The notes under the pieces are model-generated. The model saw only the letters and a list, made by a program, of their open reading frames with translations. It was not told the DNA's origin and searched no databases. This document shows positions 55,639-64,000 of a stretch of DNA of 64,000 nt, in pieces. Both the position numbers and the translations under genes were made by a program. The stretch is from Rhodanobacteraceae bacterium (GTDB lineage: Bacteria; Pseudomonadota; Gammaproteobacteria; Xanthomonadales; Rhodanobacteraceae), in NCBI GenBank assembly GCA_016790075.1, contig JAEUPP010000009.1, positions 16,157 through 80,156 on the forward strand. The letters are read 5' to 3'. How positions within the stretch are numbered: the first letter of the stretch is position 1; each line of letters starts with the position of its first letter.

Positions 55639-56403
55639 TCAGTCAGCAGCCGCTCGGGTTTTCAGATCGGCCGCCAGCGGCTGGCCCAGCCAGCCATCGA
55701 GCAGCCGGCGCAGCGCATAGATCACTGGCGTCAGGGCAATTGCTGCACACACTTTATAAGCGTAATTCACCGTTGCTACCGCCAGCCAAAGACTGATCGG
55801 CCACTGCTGTGGGCCGATCACGAACGCGATATAGAGCACGATGAGACTGTCGAAAGCCTGCGAAACCAGGGTGGAACCGGTCGCGCGCAGCCAGATGTGC
55901 CGGGAACCCGTGCGTTTGCGGATTGCATGGAATACACCGACATCCACGAGCTGACCGACAAGAAAGGCCGTGACCGAGCCACCTATGGTCCATAGCCCCT
56001 GTCCGAAAATCTGCGCGAACGCGGCCTGCATGTCGGGTACGCCCTGGGCCTGCCCGACTGTTATCCACCAGCCGGCCGGCGCCAGCGCGATCGCGGCGAA
56101 GGCAAATACGAAGGCATAGAGAATCAGGAAAACGGCCAGCCACGAGATCAGGCGCACGCCACGGCGGCCGAAGTATTCGTTGATCACGTCGGTCATGACG
56201 AACACGACAGGCCAGAGCAAGGTACCGGCGGTAAAGCTCAGCGAGCCGGTCTGACCGTACAGGTTCCAGTTGAACGGCGCTACGCCCAGCGTGTCTTCCA
56301 GGGCGAAGATCTTGACGCCGATAAATTCGGCGAGGATCGCGTTGGCCACAAATACCGCGGCCAAAATCAGAAATAGCTTTTGCGCCTTGTTACTGAATTC
56401 CAC
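55639..56403 (-). CDS. VUT family transporter (YhhQ-type queuosine precursor uptake)
   Basis: The product is 254 residues. The start is taken as the GTG at 56403 (VEFSNKAQKLFLILAAVFVA), because GGGAGG stands five bases ahead; an ATG at 56445 would overlap the previous gene and add MRRHLNRHYGKGGY. About six to seven hydrophobic helices are visible. Signatures are FTAGTLLWPVVFVMTDVINEYFG in shortened form PVVFVMTDVINEYFG, GSVTAFLVGQLVDVGVFHAI and STLVSQAFDSLIVLYIAFVI, all characteristic of the DUF165/YhhQ group. E. coli YhhQ imports preQ0 and preQ1 for queuosine. This protein carries the same core but a longer loop near the periplasm (GVAPFNWNLYGQTG), so the substrate may differ. It lies 26 bases behind the phosphoesterase gene. 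Confidence 0.88.
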   Translation of the reverse strand: MEFSNKAQKLFLILAAVFVANAILAEFIGVKIFALEDTLGVAPFNWNLYGQTGSLSFTAGTLLWPVVFVMTDVINEYFGRRGVRLISWLAVFLILYAFVFAFAAIALAPAGWWITVGQAQGVPDMQAAFAQIFGQGLWTIGGSVTAFLVGQLVDVGVFHAIRKRTGSRHIWLRATGSTLVSQAFDSLIVLYIAFVIGPQQWPISLWLAVATVNYAYKVCAAIALTPVIYALRRLLDGWLGQPLAADLKTRAAAD

Positions 56404-56429
56404 GTAGCCTCCCTTGCCGTAATGTCGGT

Positions 56430-56954
56430 TCAGATGGCGGCGCAATAGCCGCCGTCATACCGTTGCGGAACGACACACCACTCCTGTGCCGACGCCTCCA
56501 GCAGCAGGCAGCTGGGCCCACCATGGGTACGCGCTCGCCCCGCAGCCCCGGGATTCAGCAACCAGGGCTGCAGCTCTTGATCGACGAGGAGGCGGTGACT
56601 ATGCCCGTAAACGACCGCGCGTGCAGCGGCGAACGCGCGCCGCAGCGCTGCATGGCGTCCGCGCGTGGGCCAGCGGTCGCCATGTACGACAGCCAATCGT
56701 CCGCCGGGCAGATCGATCTCAGCCTGCTCTGGCAGTGCATCCAGCAGGCAACGCTGCTGCTGCGGCCATTTGCTGGCGACGTCGTTGTTGCCGCGCACGG
56801 CGACGACCGCGCAACCCAGCGCGCCGAGTACAGCGGCATCGCCGATATCACCTCCGTGCACGACCAGATCGCAGCCGCGAGCCAGCGCCGCAATACGCGC
56901 ATCGACAGAGCCGTGGGTGTCGGCCACGATCAGTACGCGCGCGCGCGTCACCAC
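56430..56954 (-). CDS. YfcE/MJ0936-type metallophosphoesterase
   Basis: The product is 174 residues, starting at a GTG one base after the stop of the DUF1684 gene, so translation is probably coupled. The calcineurin-like metal-binding motifs are all present in order: VLIVADTHGSVD, VVHGGDIGD, VRGNNDVA, LAVVHGDRW and VVYGHSHRLLVD. The small size puts it in the YfcE/Vps29-like group, which shows in-vitro phosphodiesterase activity on artificial substrates. The physiological substrate is unknown. It precedes the VUT transporter by 26 bases. Confidence 0.92.
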   Translation of the reverse strand: MVTRARVLIVADTHGSVDARIAALARGCDLVVHGGDIGDAAVLGALGCAVVAVRGNNDVASKWPQQQRCLLDALPEQAEIDLPGGRLAVVHGDRWPTRGRHAALRRAFAAARAVVYGHSHRLLVDQELQPWLLNPGAAGRARTHGGPSCLLLEASAQEWCVVPQRYDGGYCAAI

Positions 56955-56955
56955 C

Positions 56956-57858
56956 TCAGTGCTTGCTGCCTTTGTATTTCTTCTCGCCCGCGTCGACGCG
57001 TAGATCCAGGCGATTTTCCGGCGGTGCCAGCGGACAGGTCGCGTACGGAGTGAACGCGCAAGGCGGGTTGTAGGCCTTGTTGAAGTCCAGCACTATCTTG
57101 CCGTCCTTGGGCATGTCGGCGTAGAGGAAACGGCCCGAGCCATAGGTCTCCTTGCCGCTGGTACGGTCGGCGAAAATCAGGAACAGCTGCTTTGCATCCG
57201 GTGTTTCCAGCACCGGCTGGAGTTCGTAAGTTTTACCGGCGCGCTCGAACGTGGCCTTGCCGGGCACCGCGTATTTTTCAACGGTGCCCAGAACAGTCGG
57301 CACTTCCAGAGTCTTCGGCGGATCGAATGCCTCCCACTTGGCCTCGACGCGCCAATTTTCCGCGATCTCGAAATAATCGAGACCCTGGAAGTTCTTCAAG
57401 GTCGGCGCGTTGGCGTCGCGCACGCGCAACGCCTTCTTGCCGTCGCGATCGATCACAATGAAAGACGCAGCGCCGAACGCAACGACAGTCGGTCGTCCAC
57501 TGCGATCATCGAGCAGCTTGCCGCTCCTGACCTTGTCGCTGCTGCCGATCACGGCAACTGCACCGTCGGCGAGTGCAAACGTCACTTCGCCGCCGGTCAG
57601 CGTGGCGGTGCCGAACTTCGGGGCTGCCGCAGCGATCACGATCTGGTTGTCCTTGGCGCTGCCAATCGAATTGGCCCCGTCCTTGAGCCAATGCAAGCCG
57701 ACCAGGCTGAGCCAACCGGTACCACTCTTGAGCCGGTCAAGGCGCTCGGCACGCCAGATCGTAATTTCGGCCGGATAGCGCTCCTCGGCCGAGACACTTT
57801 CGAGCACGATACCGTTCGAAGCCATGGCGGCCAGTGCGGTGGCAAACAGTAGCGACAT
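56956..57858 (-). CDS. DUF1684 exported protein
   Basis: The product is 300 residues from the ATG at 57858 with GAGGA upstream; a longer frame begins at 57882. A signal peptide (MSLLFATALAAMAS) leads to the DUF1684 body: ITIWRAERLDRLKSGTGWLS, LVGLHWLKDGANSIGS, VRDANAPTLKNFQGLDYFEI, NWRVEAKWEAF, and the highly conserved end KETYGSGRFLYADMPKDG, VLDFNKAYNPPCAFTPYATC and PLAPPENRL. The NPPCAF.PY..CPLPP-like segment is the family hallmark. Homologues occur in bacteria and halophilic archaea, with no established activity. It lies 24 bases after mutL. Confidence 0.9.
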   Translation of the reverse strand: MSLLFATALAAMASNGIVLESVSAEERYPAEITIWRAERLDRLKSGTGWLSLVGLHWLKDGANSIGSAKDNQIVIAAAAPKFGTATLTGGEVTFALADGAVAVIGSSDKVRSGKLLDDRSGRPTVVAFGAASFIVIDRDGKKALRVRDANAPTLKNFQGLDYFEIAENWRVEAKWEAFDPPKTLEVPTVLGTVEKYAVPGKATFERAGKTYELQPVLETPDAKQLFLIFADRTSGKETYGSGRFLYADMPKDGKIVLDFNKAYNPPCAFTPYATCPLAPPENRLDLRVDAGEKKYKGSKH

Positions 57859-57882
57859 TGCGTTAGTCCTCGTCTGTAGCAA

Positions 57883-59706
57883 TCAGCGACCGCGCAAGAA
57901 CAGGCGATCGAGTTCGTTGATGGAAAGCTGTACCCAGGTCGGCCTGCCGTGATTGCACTGGGCGGAGCGCTCGGTGGCCTCCATGTCGCGCAGCAGCGCG
58001 TTCATTTCGGGCAGACTCAGGCGCCGGTTCGCACGCACCGAGCCGTGGCAGGCCATGGTCGCGAGCACGTCGTTGCCCGCCTGCTCGATACGCTGCGAGT
58101 CACCCTGGGTACGCAGGTCCGCGATCACGTCGCGGACCAGTTGGGCAGCGTCGGCGCCATCGAGCAAGGTCGGCAGGCGCTTGACGACGACGCTCTGCGG
58201 GCCGCTGCGCTGCAGCTCGAACCCGAGTTCGGCGAAACGTGGGGCCTGATCTTCGACACAGGCTGCCTCGCGCTCGCTGAGACTGATCGACAGCGGCACC
58301 AGCAGCAGCTGCGAACGAATCCCCTGCCCGGCCTGCGCAGTCTTGAGCCGTTCGTAGGTGATGCGTTCGTGTGCCGCGTGCATATCAACCAGCACCAGAC
58401 CGTGCACGTTCTGCGCGAGCACGTAGATGCCATGCAGTTGCGCGAGTGCATAACCCAGCGGCGGAGCTGCCTCGCCTGATTCAGCCGCAGCAAGCGACGC
58501 AGAAAACGCCGCATTATCCACTTCGTGACGAAGCGGCAACGCTGTCGCTTGCGCCGGCGTACCCCCGAGCAGCGCGGCGTAGTCCGCCAGTGGCTCACGC
58601 GTGCCGAGGCCCAGCGAGCTCTGTCCGCGCCAGTTGCCGAATCCATAGGCATTCGCGCTGGCCGGCTGAGCCAGTGGTGCCGCCGCAAGCGCGGGCGCCG
58701 TGCCGGCTCGCGTTTCGGCCAGAGCATCGTTCAAGGTGCGATAGAGAAAATCGTGGACCAGGCGTGCTTCGCGGAAGCGCACTTCCTGCTTGGCCGGATG
58801 GACATTGACGTCAACACCGAGCGGGTCGAGTTCAAGGAACAGCACAAAGGCCGGGTGCCGGCCATGGAACAGTACATCCGCATAGGCCTGGCGTACCGCA
58901 TGCGCGACCACCTTGTCCCGCACCAGCCGGCCGTTCACGTAAAAGTACTGCTGGTCGGCCTGCGCGCGTGAGGCGGTCGGCAGACCGACCCAGCCGCTGA
59001 GGCGCAGACCCGCCGCCGCATGTTCTATGCGCAGGCTTTGTTGCAGGAACTCCTCACCCAGCAAGTCGCCGACGCGCCCCGCAATCGTGGCGGCATCCGC
59101 CGCCGCACGCAGCAGCCGCACCGGTTTTCCGTTGTTGCTCAGCCGAAACTCGACGCCGGTATGCACCAGTGCAAGCGATGCGATCAGCTCGTCGATACGG
59201 CCGAATTCGGTGCGTTCGGCACGCAGGAACTTGCGCCGCGCCGGCACGTTGTAGAACAGGTCGCGTACCTCGATCGTTGTCCCCGTCGGGTGCTGCGCCG
59301 GACGCGGCGCCTGCGGCTTGCCGCCGTCAACCTCGACGCGCATGGCATGCGCCTGCTCGGCGGGCCTGGACGTCAGCGCAAAGCGCGAGATCGAGGCAAT
59401 GCTCGGCAGCGCCTCGCCACGAAACCCCAGCGTCGCCACACGTTCGAGATCATCGAAACTGGCGATCTTGCTTGTCGCATGTGCGCTGATCGCGAGGTTC
59501 AGATCCTCTGCGCCTATGCCGCCGCCGTCATCGCGAACCCGGATCAGGCGCGCCCCACCCTCCTCGATATCGACCTCGATACGCTGCGCCCCGGCATCGA
59601 GACTGTTCTCCACCAATTCTTTGACCACCGAGGCCGGGCGCTCGATAACTTCACCGGCGGCGATCTGGTTGACGAGTTCGACAGGTAGTTGACGGATACG
59701 AGGCAT
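57883..59706 (-). CDS. mutL: DNA mismatch repair protein MutL
   Basis: The product is 607 residues. The GHKL ATPase N-terminus has [43 protein letters not shown] and [15 protein letters not shown]. The second domain has [20 protein letters not shown]-type [19 protein letters not shown]. The C-terminal domain (about 400-607) contains [30 protein letters not shown] fits the D-x-H-A-x2-E-x4-E endonuclease signature, along with [12 protein letters not shown] and QCNHGRPTW. MutL here is therefore probably an active nicking enzyme of the non-methyl-directed type, unlike the E. coli protein. It follows rluC by 81 bases and leads the downstream genes. Confidence 0.97.
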   Translation of the reverse strand: MPRIRQLPVELVNQIAAGEVIERPASVVKELVENSLDAGAQRIEVDIEEGGARLIRVRDDGGGIGAEDLNLAISAHATSKIASFDDLERVATLGFRGEALPSIASISRFALTSRPAEQAHAMRVEVDGGKPQAPRPAQHPTGTTIEVRDLFYNVPARRKFLRAERTEFGRIDELIASLALVHTGVEFRLSNNGKPVRLLRAAADAATIAGRVGDLLGEEFLQQSLRIEHAAAGLRLSGWVGLPTASRAQADQQYFYVNGRLVRDKVVAHAVRQAYADVLFHGRHPAFVLFLELDPLGVDVNVHPAKQEVRFREARLVHDFLYRTLNDALAETRAGTAPALAAAPLAQPASANAYGFGNWRGQSSLGLGTREPLADYAALLGGTPAQATALPLRHEVDNAAFSASLAAAESGEAAPPLGYALAQLHGIYVLAQNVHGLVLVDMHAAHERITYERLKTAQAGQGIRSQLLLVPLSISLSEREAACVEDQAPRFAELGFELQRSGPQSVVVKRLPTLLDGADAAQLVRDVIADLRTQGDSQRIEQAGNDVLATMACHGSVRANRRLSLPEMNALLRDMEATERSAQCNHGRPTWVQLSINELDRLFLRGR

Positions 59707-59787
59707 AAGCCGCCGATCATAGCCCGAAGCAGCACAGACTACCGAAGCCGTGCAGCATACAAAACCAGCTCGGGCGCGCAGGCCCAG

Positions 59788-60762
59788 TCAGCGGCGCGAG
59801 AGTGCGGCCGGCGGCAGGTGGTCGAGCACTGCCGCAAGATCGCTGGCCAACGGTGCCGAGAACGCATAGCTGCGCCCACCGAGTTCAAAGCCGAAGTGCT
59901 TGGCATGCAGAAACAGACGGCGCAGGCCGTGTGGACGCAGCAGCTTGTTGAATTCCGCGTCGCCGTACTTGTCGTCGCCAGCGATGGGGTGGCCCAGATG
60001 CTGGCTATGCACGCGGATCTGGTGGGTGCGGCCGGTTTCAAGCGTAGCCTCGACCAGACTCGCCAGTGCATACCGATCGATGGTCTTGAAATGGGTCAAC
60101 GAGGGCTTGCCCGTGTCGTCAACCCGGACCATGCGCTCACCGCCCTGAAGTATGGACTTGCGCAGCGGCACATTGACACTGAGCGCCGCCCGCGGCAGTT
60201 GCCCCTGGAGCAGACAGAGATACTGCTTGGTCGTGCGATTCTCCCGGATCAACTCCTGCAGCCCGGTCAAGGCGGCGCGCCGCCGTGCCAGCACCAGCAC
60301 CCCGCTGGTATCGCGGTCCAGCCTATGTACCAGCTCCAATGTGTCCTTGGGACGCAGCGCGCGCAGCAGCTCGATCGCGCCATGACTGACGCCGGAGCCG
60401 CCGTGGGCCGCGATCCCGGCCGGTTTGGACAACACGAGAAAGTCGCGATCCTCGTAGATCACGGCGTCGCCTATGCGCTCGGTCAGCCCGCGCGAGGGCG
60501 GCGGCACCTGGCCCGGTTCCGCGACACGAACCGGCGGAATGCGCACCTCGTCGCCACCGGCAAGGCGGCTGTCGGGCTTGGCGCGCTTGCCGTTCACCCG
60601 CACCTGACCGGTGCGCAAGATTCGATAGATCAGGCTCTTGGGCACACCTTTGAGCTGCCCGACCAGGAAATTGTCGATGCGCTGGCCGTCGCGGTCGTCG
60701 GCCACGCGAACCAGTCTTACGCCTGCCCCCGGCTCTGGGGAATTGCCCGAAGTTCGCGTCAC
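59788..60762 (-). CDS. rluC: 23S rRNA pseudouridine synthase RluC
   Basis: The product is 324 residues. An N-terminal S4 RNA-binding domain (about 26-75, QRIDNFLVGQLKGVPKSLIY, GQVRVNGKRAKPDSRL) precedes the RluA-type catalytic domain. The catalytic aspartate is D149 in LVHRLDRDTSGVLVLA. LETGRTHQIRVHSQHLGHPI and DDKYGD are also present. The enzyme modifies uridines 955, 2504 and 2580 (E. coli numbering). The S4 domain plus this length separates it from RluA. It is the first gene of the minus-strand series, divergent from rne, and its start codon nearly touches the rne -35 element. Confidence 0.95.
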   Translation of the reverse strand: MTRTSGNSPEPGAGVRLVRVADDRDGQRIDNFLVGQLKGVPKSLIYRILRTGQVRVNGKRAKPDSRLAGGDEVRIPPVRVAEPGQVPPPSRGLTERIGDAVIYEDRDFLVLSKPAGIAAHGGSGVSHGAIELLRALRPKDTLELVHRLDRDTSGVLVLARRRAALTGLQELIRENRTTKQYLCLLQGQLPRAALSVNVPLRKSILQGGERMVRVDDTGKPSLTHFKTIDRYALASLVEATLETGRTHQIRVHSQHLGHPIAGDDKYGDAEFNKLLRPHGLRRLFLHAKHFGFELGGRSYAFSAPLASDLAAVLDHLPPAALSRR

Positions 60763-60764
60763 GA

Positions 60765-60794
60765 TTGAAAAAATCTGCTGTCAGCTGGTAGACT
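60765..60794 (+). promoter_or_regulatory. Candidate sigma-70 promoter for rne
   Basis: TTGAAA, an 18-base spacer, then TAGACT. The -10 is fair and the -35 good. The start codon of rne is about 430 bases further on, which would give an unusually long leader. The -35 begins 3 bases from the rluC start codon. Confidence 0.5.
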
Positions 60795-61233
60795 TGGGCC
60801 GCACTTCGCGTCAAGGAACGAGGTATACGACCATCGTTCGGCGATGCACCTACCCGTTGACTGTACTGCCGGCCCTAGTGGACTCCTGACCGGAACCACT
60901 GTGGCGACCGGCCGCATCGTAACGGATCGGGTCGGAGATTGCCCGCAGCGCGGCAAGCGCCGCGGAGGGTCTCCGGTCGTGTAAAGGGCAATACACTTCG
61001 TGCCGACGCAATGCGAATTGCGGCGGACCAGAACAACACCGCGCTCCCGGCAATGATCGCGAGAGTGCGCAGCCAGGACGGCGCCGGACCGGCGCACCGC
61101 GCCACCGTCGTCCGCCGACCGGTATCCGCCGGTCTTTCCGTACGCAGCTTGCGCTGCGTAACGCAGGGCCACTCCTGCGAGGTATGCGCCTTTCACGTCC
61201 AGGGACGGTAGAGCGCATTACGGAATTACGACA
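60795..61233 (+). promoter_or_regulatory. Putative long 5' leader of rne with three hairpins
   Basis: There is no gene here. Three compact hairpins are visible near the 3' end: GCGCCGG-A-CCGGCGC (61081-61095); GACCGG-TATCCG-CCGGTC followed by TTT (61117-61137); and TACGCAGC-TTGC-GCTGCGTA (61141-61160). In E. coli the 361-nucleotide rne leader folds into structures through which RNase E controls its own mRNA. A similar role here is inferred. Confidence 0.45.
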
Positions 61234-64000
61234 ATGAAACGCATGTTGATCAACGCGACTCAGCGTGAAGAGTTGCGTGTGGCCATCGTGGACGGCCAGA
61301 ACCTGTTCGATCTCGATATCGAAATACCGTCCAAGGAACAGAAAAAGGCCAATATCTACAAAGGCCGCATTACCCGGGTAGAGCCTTCGCTGGAAGCCTG
61401 CTTCGTCGAATACGGCGGCGAGCGCCACGGTTTCCTGCCGCTCAAGGAAATTTCCCGCGAATACTTCACGCCCGGCGTCGATCACAATCGCGCCGGCATC
61501 CGTGAGCTGATCAAGGAAGGCCAGGAAATCGTCGTCCAGGTCGAGAAGGAAGAACGCGGCAACAAGGGCGCTGCCCTGACCACGTTTATTTCCCTGGCCG
61601 GCCGCTACATGGTGCTGATGCCGAACAACCCGCGTGCCGGCGGCGTCTCGCGCCGTATCGAGGGCGAGGATCGCGCCAACCTCAAGGAACTCATGGACCA
61701 GCTCAACTGCCCTGACGACATGGGGCTGATTATCCGCACCGCCGGCATGGGCCGCGATGCGGAGGAGCTGCAATGGGATCTGGACTATCTGCTGCAGCTC
61801 TGGAAAGCGATTTCGGAAGCCGCGACCTCGCGCCCGAGCCCGTTCCTGATCTACCAGGAATCCAAACTGATCATCCGCGCGCTACGCGACTATCTGCGCA
61901 ACGATGTCGGCGAAATTCTCATCGACAACGAAGAACTCTTCCAGGACGCCCGCGACTTCGTGCAGCAGGTCATGCCGACCAACCTGCGCAAGCTCAAGCT
62001 CTACCGTGATACCACGCCGCTGTTCTCGCGCTTCCAGATCGAGACCCAGATCGAGAACGCCTTCGAGCGCACCGTGCGCCTGCCTTCTGGCGGCTCCATC
62101 GTCATCGACCAGACCGAAGCCCTGACCGCGATCGACATCAACTCGGCCAAGGCGACCAAGGGCGGTGATATCGAGGAGACCGCGTTCAACACGAATCGCG
62201 AGGCAGCGATCGAAATCGCGCGCCAGCTGCGTATCCGGGACGCCGGCGGCCTTATCGTCATCGACTTCATCGACATGGACAGCCCGCGCCACCAGCGCGA
62301 AGTCGAGGAAACGCTGAAGGACGCGCTGAAGCTGGACCGTGCCCGCGTGCAGCTGGGCCGCATCTCGCGCTTCGGCCTGCTGGAGATGTCGCGCCAGCGC
62401 CTGCGTCCCAGCCTCGGTGAATCGACCCAGATCGTCTGCCCACGCTGCAGCGGCCACGGCCGCATTCGCAGCATCGAATCCCTGTCGCTGTCGGCGCTGC
62501 GCCTGGTCGAAGAGCACGCGATGAAGGACAACACCGGCCAGGTGCTGGTGCAGGCACCGTCCTCGGTCGCGAACTTCCTGCTCAACGAAAAACGACGCCA
62601 GGTCAGCGAGATCGAACAGCGGCATGATGTCGCCGTTGTCATCGTCGCCGACGAGAAGCTCGAAACACCCCACCTGGAAATCCAGCGCATCAAGAGTGCT
62701 GACCTCGGCGACACGCCGCGGCCAAGCTACGAACGACTGACACCTGTGGTCGTGACACCGCCGCCGCAGGTCGCCCAGCCCAGTGCAGAACCGGAACGTC
62801 CAGCGGTGAGCCGCGTTGTGCCGGCCAGTCCGGCGCCGCTGCGTCCGGAAACCGAGGCGCCCCCTGCCGCCGCCAGCGCAGCGCCGGTGGCATCGCGTTC
62901 GGCTCCGAGCCAAGGTTTTTGGTCACGTTTAGTCGGCTTTTTCAAAGGCAACCCGGCCCAGACGCCCAGCGTACCGGTCGCCGCTGCCCAGCCGGCCAAG
63001 CCTGCACGACCGCCGCAAGCAGCACGCAACGAACGCGACCAACGCCGTGGTGGCCGCGATCAGCGCGACCAGCGCAACGCCAGGAATGAAGCGCAGAACC
63101 GCGCAGCCCCGCGTGACGGCGGCAAGCCCGCCCGCCCTGAAGCGCAGCAGACCAAGCCGGCGCAGCCAACTCAGCAGCCCCGCCCAGAAAAGGAACCGCG
63201 CGCCGCACAGAACCCGGCCGCCCCCTTGAACAAGCAGGAGCGCACGGACAAGCAGGAACGCCAGGACCGGGAACGGCCGGACAAGTCGGACAAGCGGTCG
63301 CAGGGCGAGGGACGAGGCCCACGTCCGCCACAGGAAGCCCGCCCCGAGGTGGCTAACAAGCCAGCTGCCGAAGTGCGCAGTGAGCCGCGCGAGACCGCCG
63401 CTGCCAAACCAGTGGAGGCGCGAGCCCCTGCAACAACCGAAGCACGGCAGCCCGAAACGCGTACTGCAGCTGCCGCACCCAGTACGACGACCGAAACCAA
63501 GGAAGTGCAGGCCACGTTGCCAGTCACCACCACACCGGACAGCACCGAAGTCGCTCCGGGCGTGCTGGCAGATGACAACGGCCGCGAAGGCGGTCGCCGC
63601 CGCCGCGGCCGTCGTGGCGGCCGCCGCCGCCGCCGCAACGAAGGCAATTCGGCCGAAAACGACGGTAGCGACACCGAGACCGACGCCGACTTTGACGACG
63701 AGGAAAAAGATGCAGCAACAGCTGCGGTGATGGCTCAGCGCCCGGCAGGCACTGCCCAGAAACGCCCAGCTGCCTCGCCGCGAACCGAAGAGACCGGCGT
63801 ACCCGGCGCGCCGGCAACGGCACTCCCCGTATCGCCTGATCCCGTAACTCAGGCTCCGACGGCTTCGGCTCCGACGGCTTCGGCTCCGACGGCTTCGGCT
63901 CCGACGGCTTCGGCTCCGACGGCTTCGGCTCCGACGGCTTCGGCTCCGACGGCTTCGGCTCCGACGGCTGCGGCTCCGACGGCTTCGGCTCCGACGGCTT
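61234..64000 (+). CDS. rne: Ribonuclease E, 3' end cut by window
   Basis: At least 922 residues are open from the ATG at 61234 to the window edge. The catalytic half (about 1-515) opens [20 protein letters not shown]. It holds an S1 RNA-binding region ([20 protein letters not shown]), the catalytic aspartates D301 in [10 protein letters not shown] and D344 in [10 protein letters not shown], and the zinc-link CPRCSGHG. The C-terminal scaffold region is disordered. It has an amphipathic [10 protein letters not shown]-like membrane-targeting helix, Arg-rich RNA-binding clusters ([30 protein letters not shown]) and then (APTAS)n tandem repeats at the edge. RNase E is the endonuclease core of the degradosome, for mRNA turnover and rRNA and tRNA maturation. 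The scaffold is probably longer than in E. coli, but its end is not visible. Confidence 0.96.
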   Translation, partial: MKRMLINATQREELRVAIVDGQNLFDLDIEIPSKEQKKANIYKGRITRVEPSLEACFVEYGGERHGFLPLKEISREYFTPGVDHNRAGIRELIKEGQEIVVQVEKEERGNKGAALTTFISLAGRYMVLMPNNPRAGGVSRRIEGEDRANLKELMDQLNCPDDMGLIIRTAGMGRDAEELQWDLDYLLQLWKAISEAATSRPSPFLIYQESKLIIRALRDYLRNDVGEILIDNEELFQDARDFVQQVMPTNLRKLKLYRDTTPLFSRFQIETQIENAFERTVRLPSGGSIVIDQTEALTAIDINSAKATKGGDIEETAFNTNREAAIEIARQLRIRDAGGLIVIDFIDMDSPRHQREVEETLKDALKLDRARVQLGRISRFGLLEMSRQRLRPSLGESTQIVCPRCSGHGRIRSIESLSLSALRLVEEHAMKDNTGQVLVQAPSSVANFLLNEKRRQVSEIEQRHDVAVVIVADEKLETPHLEIQRIKSADLGDTPRPSYERLTPVVVTPPPQVAQPSAEPERPAVSRVVPASPAPLRPETEAPPAAASAAPVASRSAPSQGFWSRLVGFFKGNPAQTPSVPVAAAQPAKPARPPQAARNERDQRRGGRDQRDQRNARNEAQNRAAPRDGGKPARPEAQQTKPAQPTQQPRPEKEPRAAQNPAAPLNKQERTDKQERQDRERPDKSDKRSQGEGRGPRPPQEARPEVANKPAAEVRSEPRETAAAKPVEARAPATTEARQPETRTAAAAPSTTTETKEVQATLPVTTTPDSTEVAPGVLADDNGREGGRRRRGRRGGRRRRRNEGNSAENDGSDTETDADFDDEEKDAATAAVMAQRPAGTAQKRPAASPRTEETGVPGAPATALPVSPDPVTQAPTASAPTASAPTASAPTASAPTASAPTASAPTASAPTAAAPTASAPTA
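63853..64000 (+). repeat. 15-bp tandem repeat in rne encoding APTAS units
   Basis: GCTCCGACGGCTTCG is repeated in frame from 63853 to the window edge, nearly ten copies in view. All are identical except one with GCG in place of TCG (APTAA). Near-perfect identity at the DNA level indicates recent expansion by slippage, so copy number probably varies between strains. The array continues past the window. Confidence 0.95.

Noticed and set aside
63853-64000. CRISPR array
   Set aside because: The repeat is a contiguous 15-bp in-frame coding repeat without spacers. No other array-like pattern was seen.

Overview
The window is high-GC (low 60s percent by eye), densely coded DNA from a gammaproteobacterium. 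The gene set fits Xanthomonadales, perhaps a Rhodanobacteraceae or Dokdonella-like genome: secreted proteins with an FFKSGFEP-type N-terminus, propeller-type sensor kinases, the rpsF-rpsR-rplI-dnaB-alr-radA order, and mutL/rluC divergent from rne. The taxon is inferred from gene content only. No rRNA, tRNA or CRISPR array was seen.

Region by region. 1-4 kb, minus strand: a fused isobutyryl-CoA mutase (icmF) followed by a nucleotidyltransferase-like gene cut by the window edge. 5-10.3 kb: a membrane-anchored CadC/ToxR-type regulator with TPRs and a secreted M4 metalloprotease. 10.5-15 kb: leucine dehydrogenase, isovaleryl-CoA dehydrogenase and two exported proteins of unknown function. 15.2-24.3 kb: a REC-DUF3369-HD-GYP response regulator facing two tandem paralogous propeller histidine kinases. 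24.4-28.1 kb: thiolase, a charged-repeat lipoprotein and the methylcrotonyl-CoA carboxylase beta subunit. 28.4-35.3 kb: a DUF1800-DUF1501 gene pair present twice in tandem. 35.4-37.7 kb: a TonB-dependent receptor. 38-43.4 kb: the ribosomal protein, dnaB, alr and radA block. 43.5-54 kb: an accessory stretch with IS3 and IS66 remnants, small genes, a PadR-membrane protein pair and one very large SIR2-like/P-loop/helical-repeat gene. 54-60.8 kb, minus strand: rluC-mutL-DUF1684-phosphoesterase-VUT transporter-POT transporter, probably one operon. 61.2-64 kb: rne with a long leader and a C-terminal (APTAS)n repeat running off the window.

How the genes fit together. Leucine dehydrogenase, isovaleryl-CoA dehydrogenase, MCC beta, thiolase and IcmF belong to branched-chain amino acid and acyl-CoA catabolism. 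They are spread over about 28 kb rather than forming one operon. The kinases and the HD-GYP regulator look like a c-di-GMP signalling set. The strongest candidate for an under-described system is the 1641-residue protein at 48932-53857. Its layout (SIR2-like NADase fold, degenerate STAND-like P-loop domain, helical repeats) is that of single-gene antiphage sensors such as Avs5.
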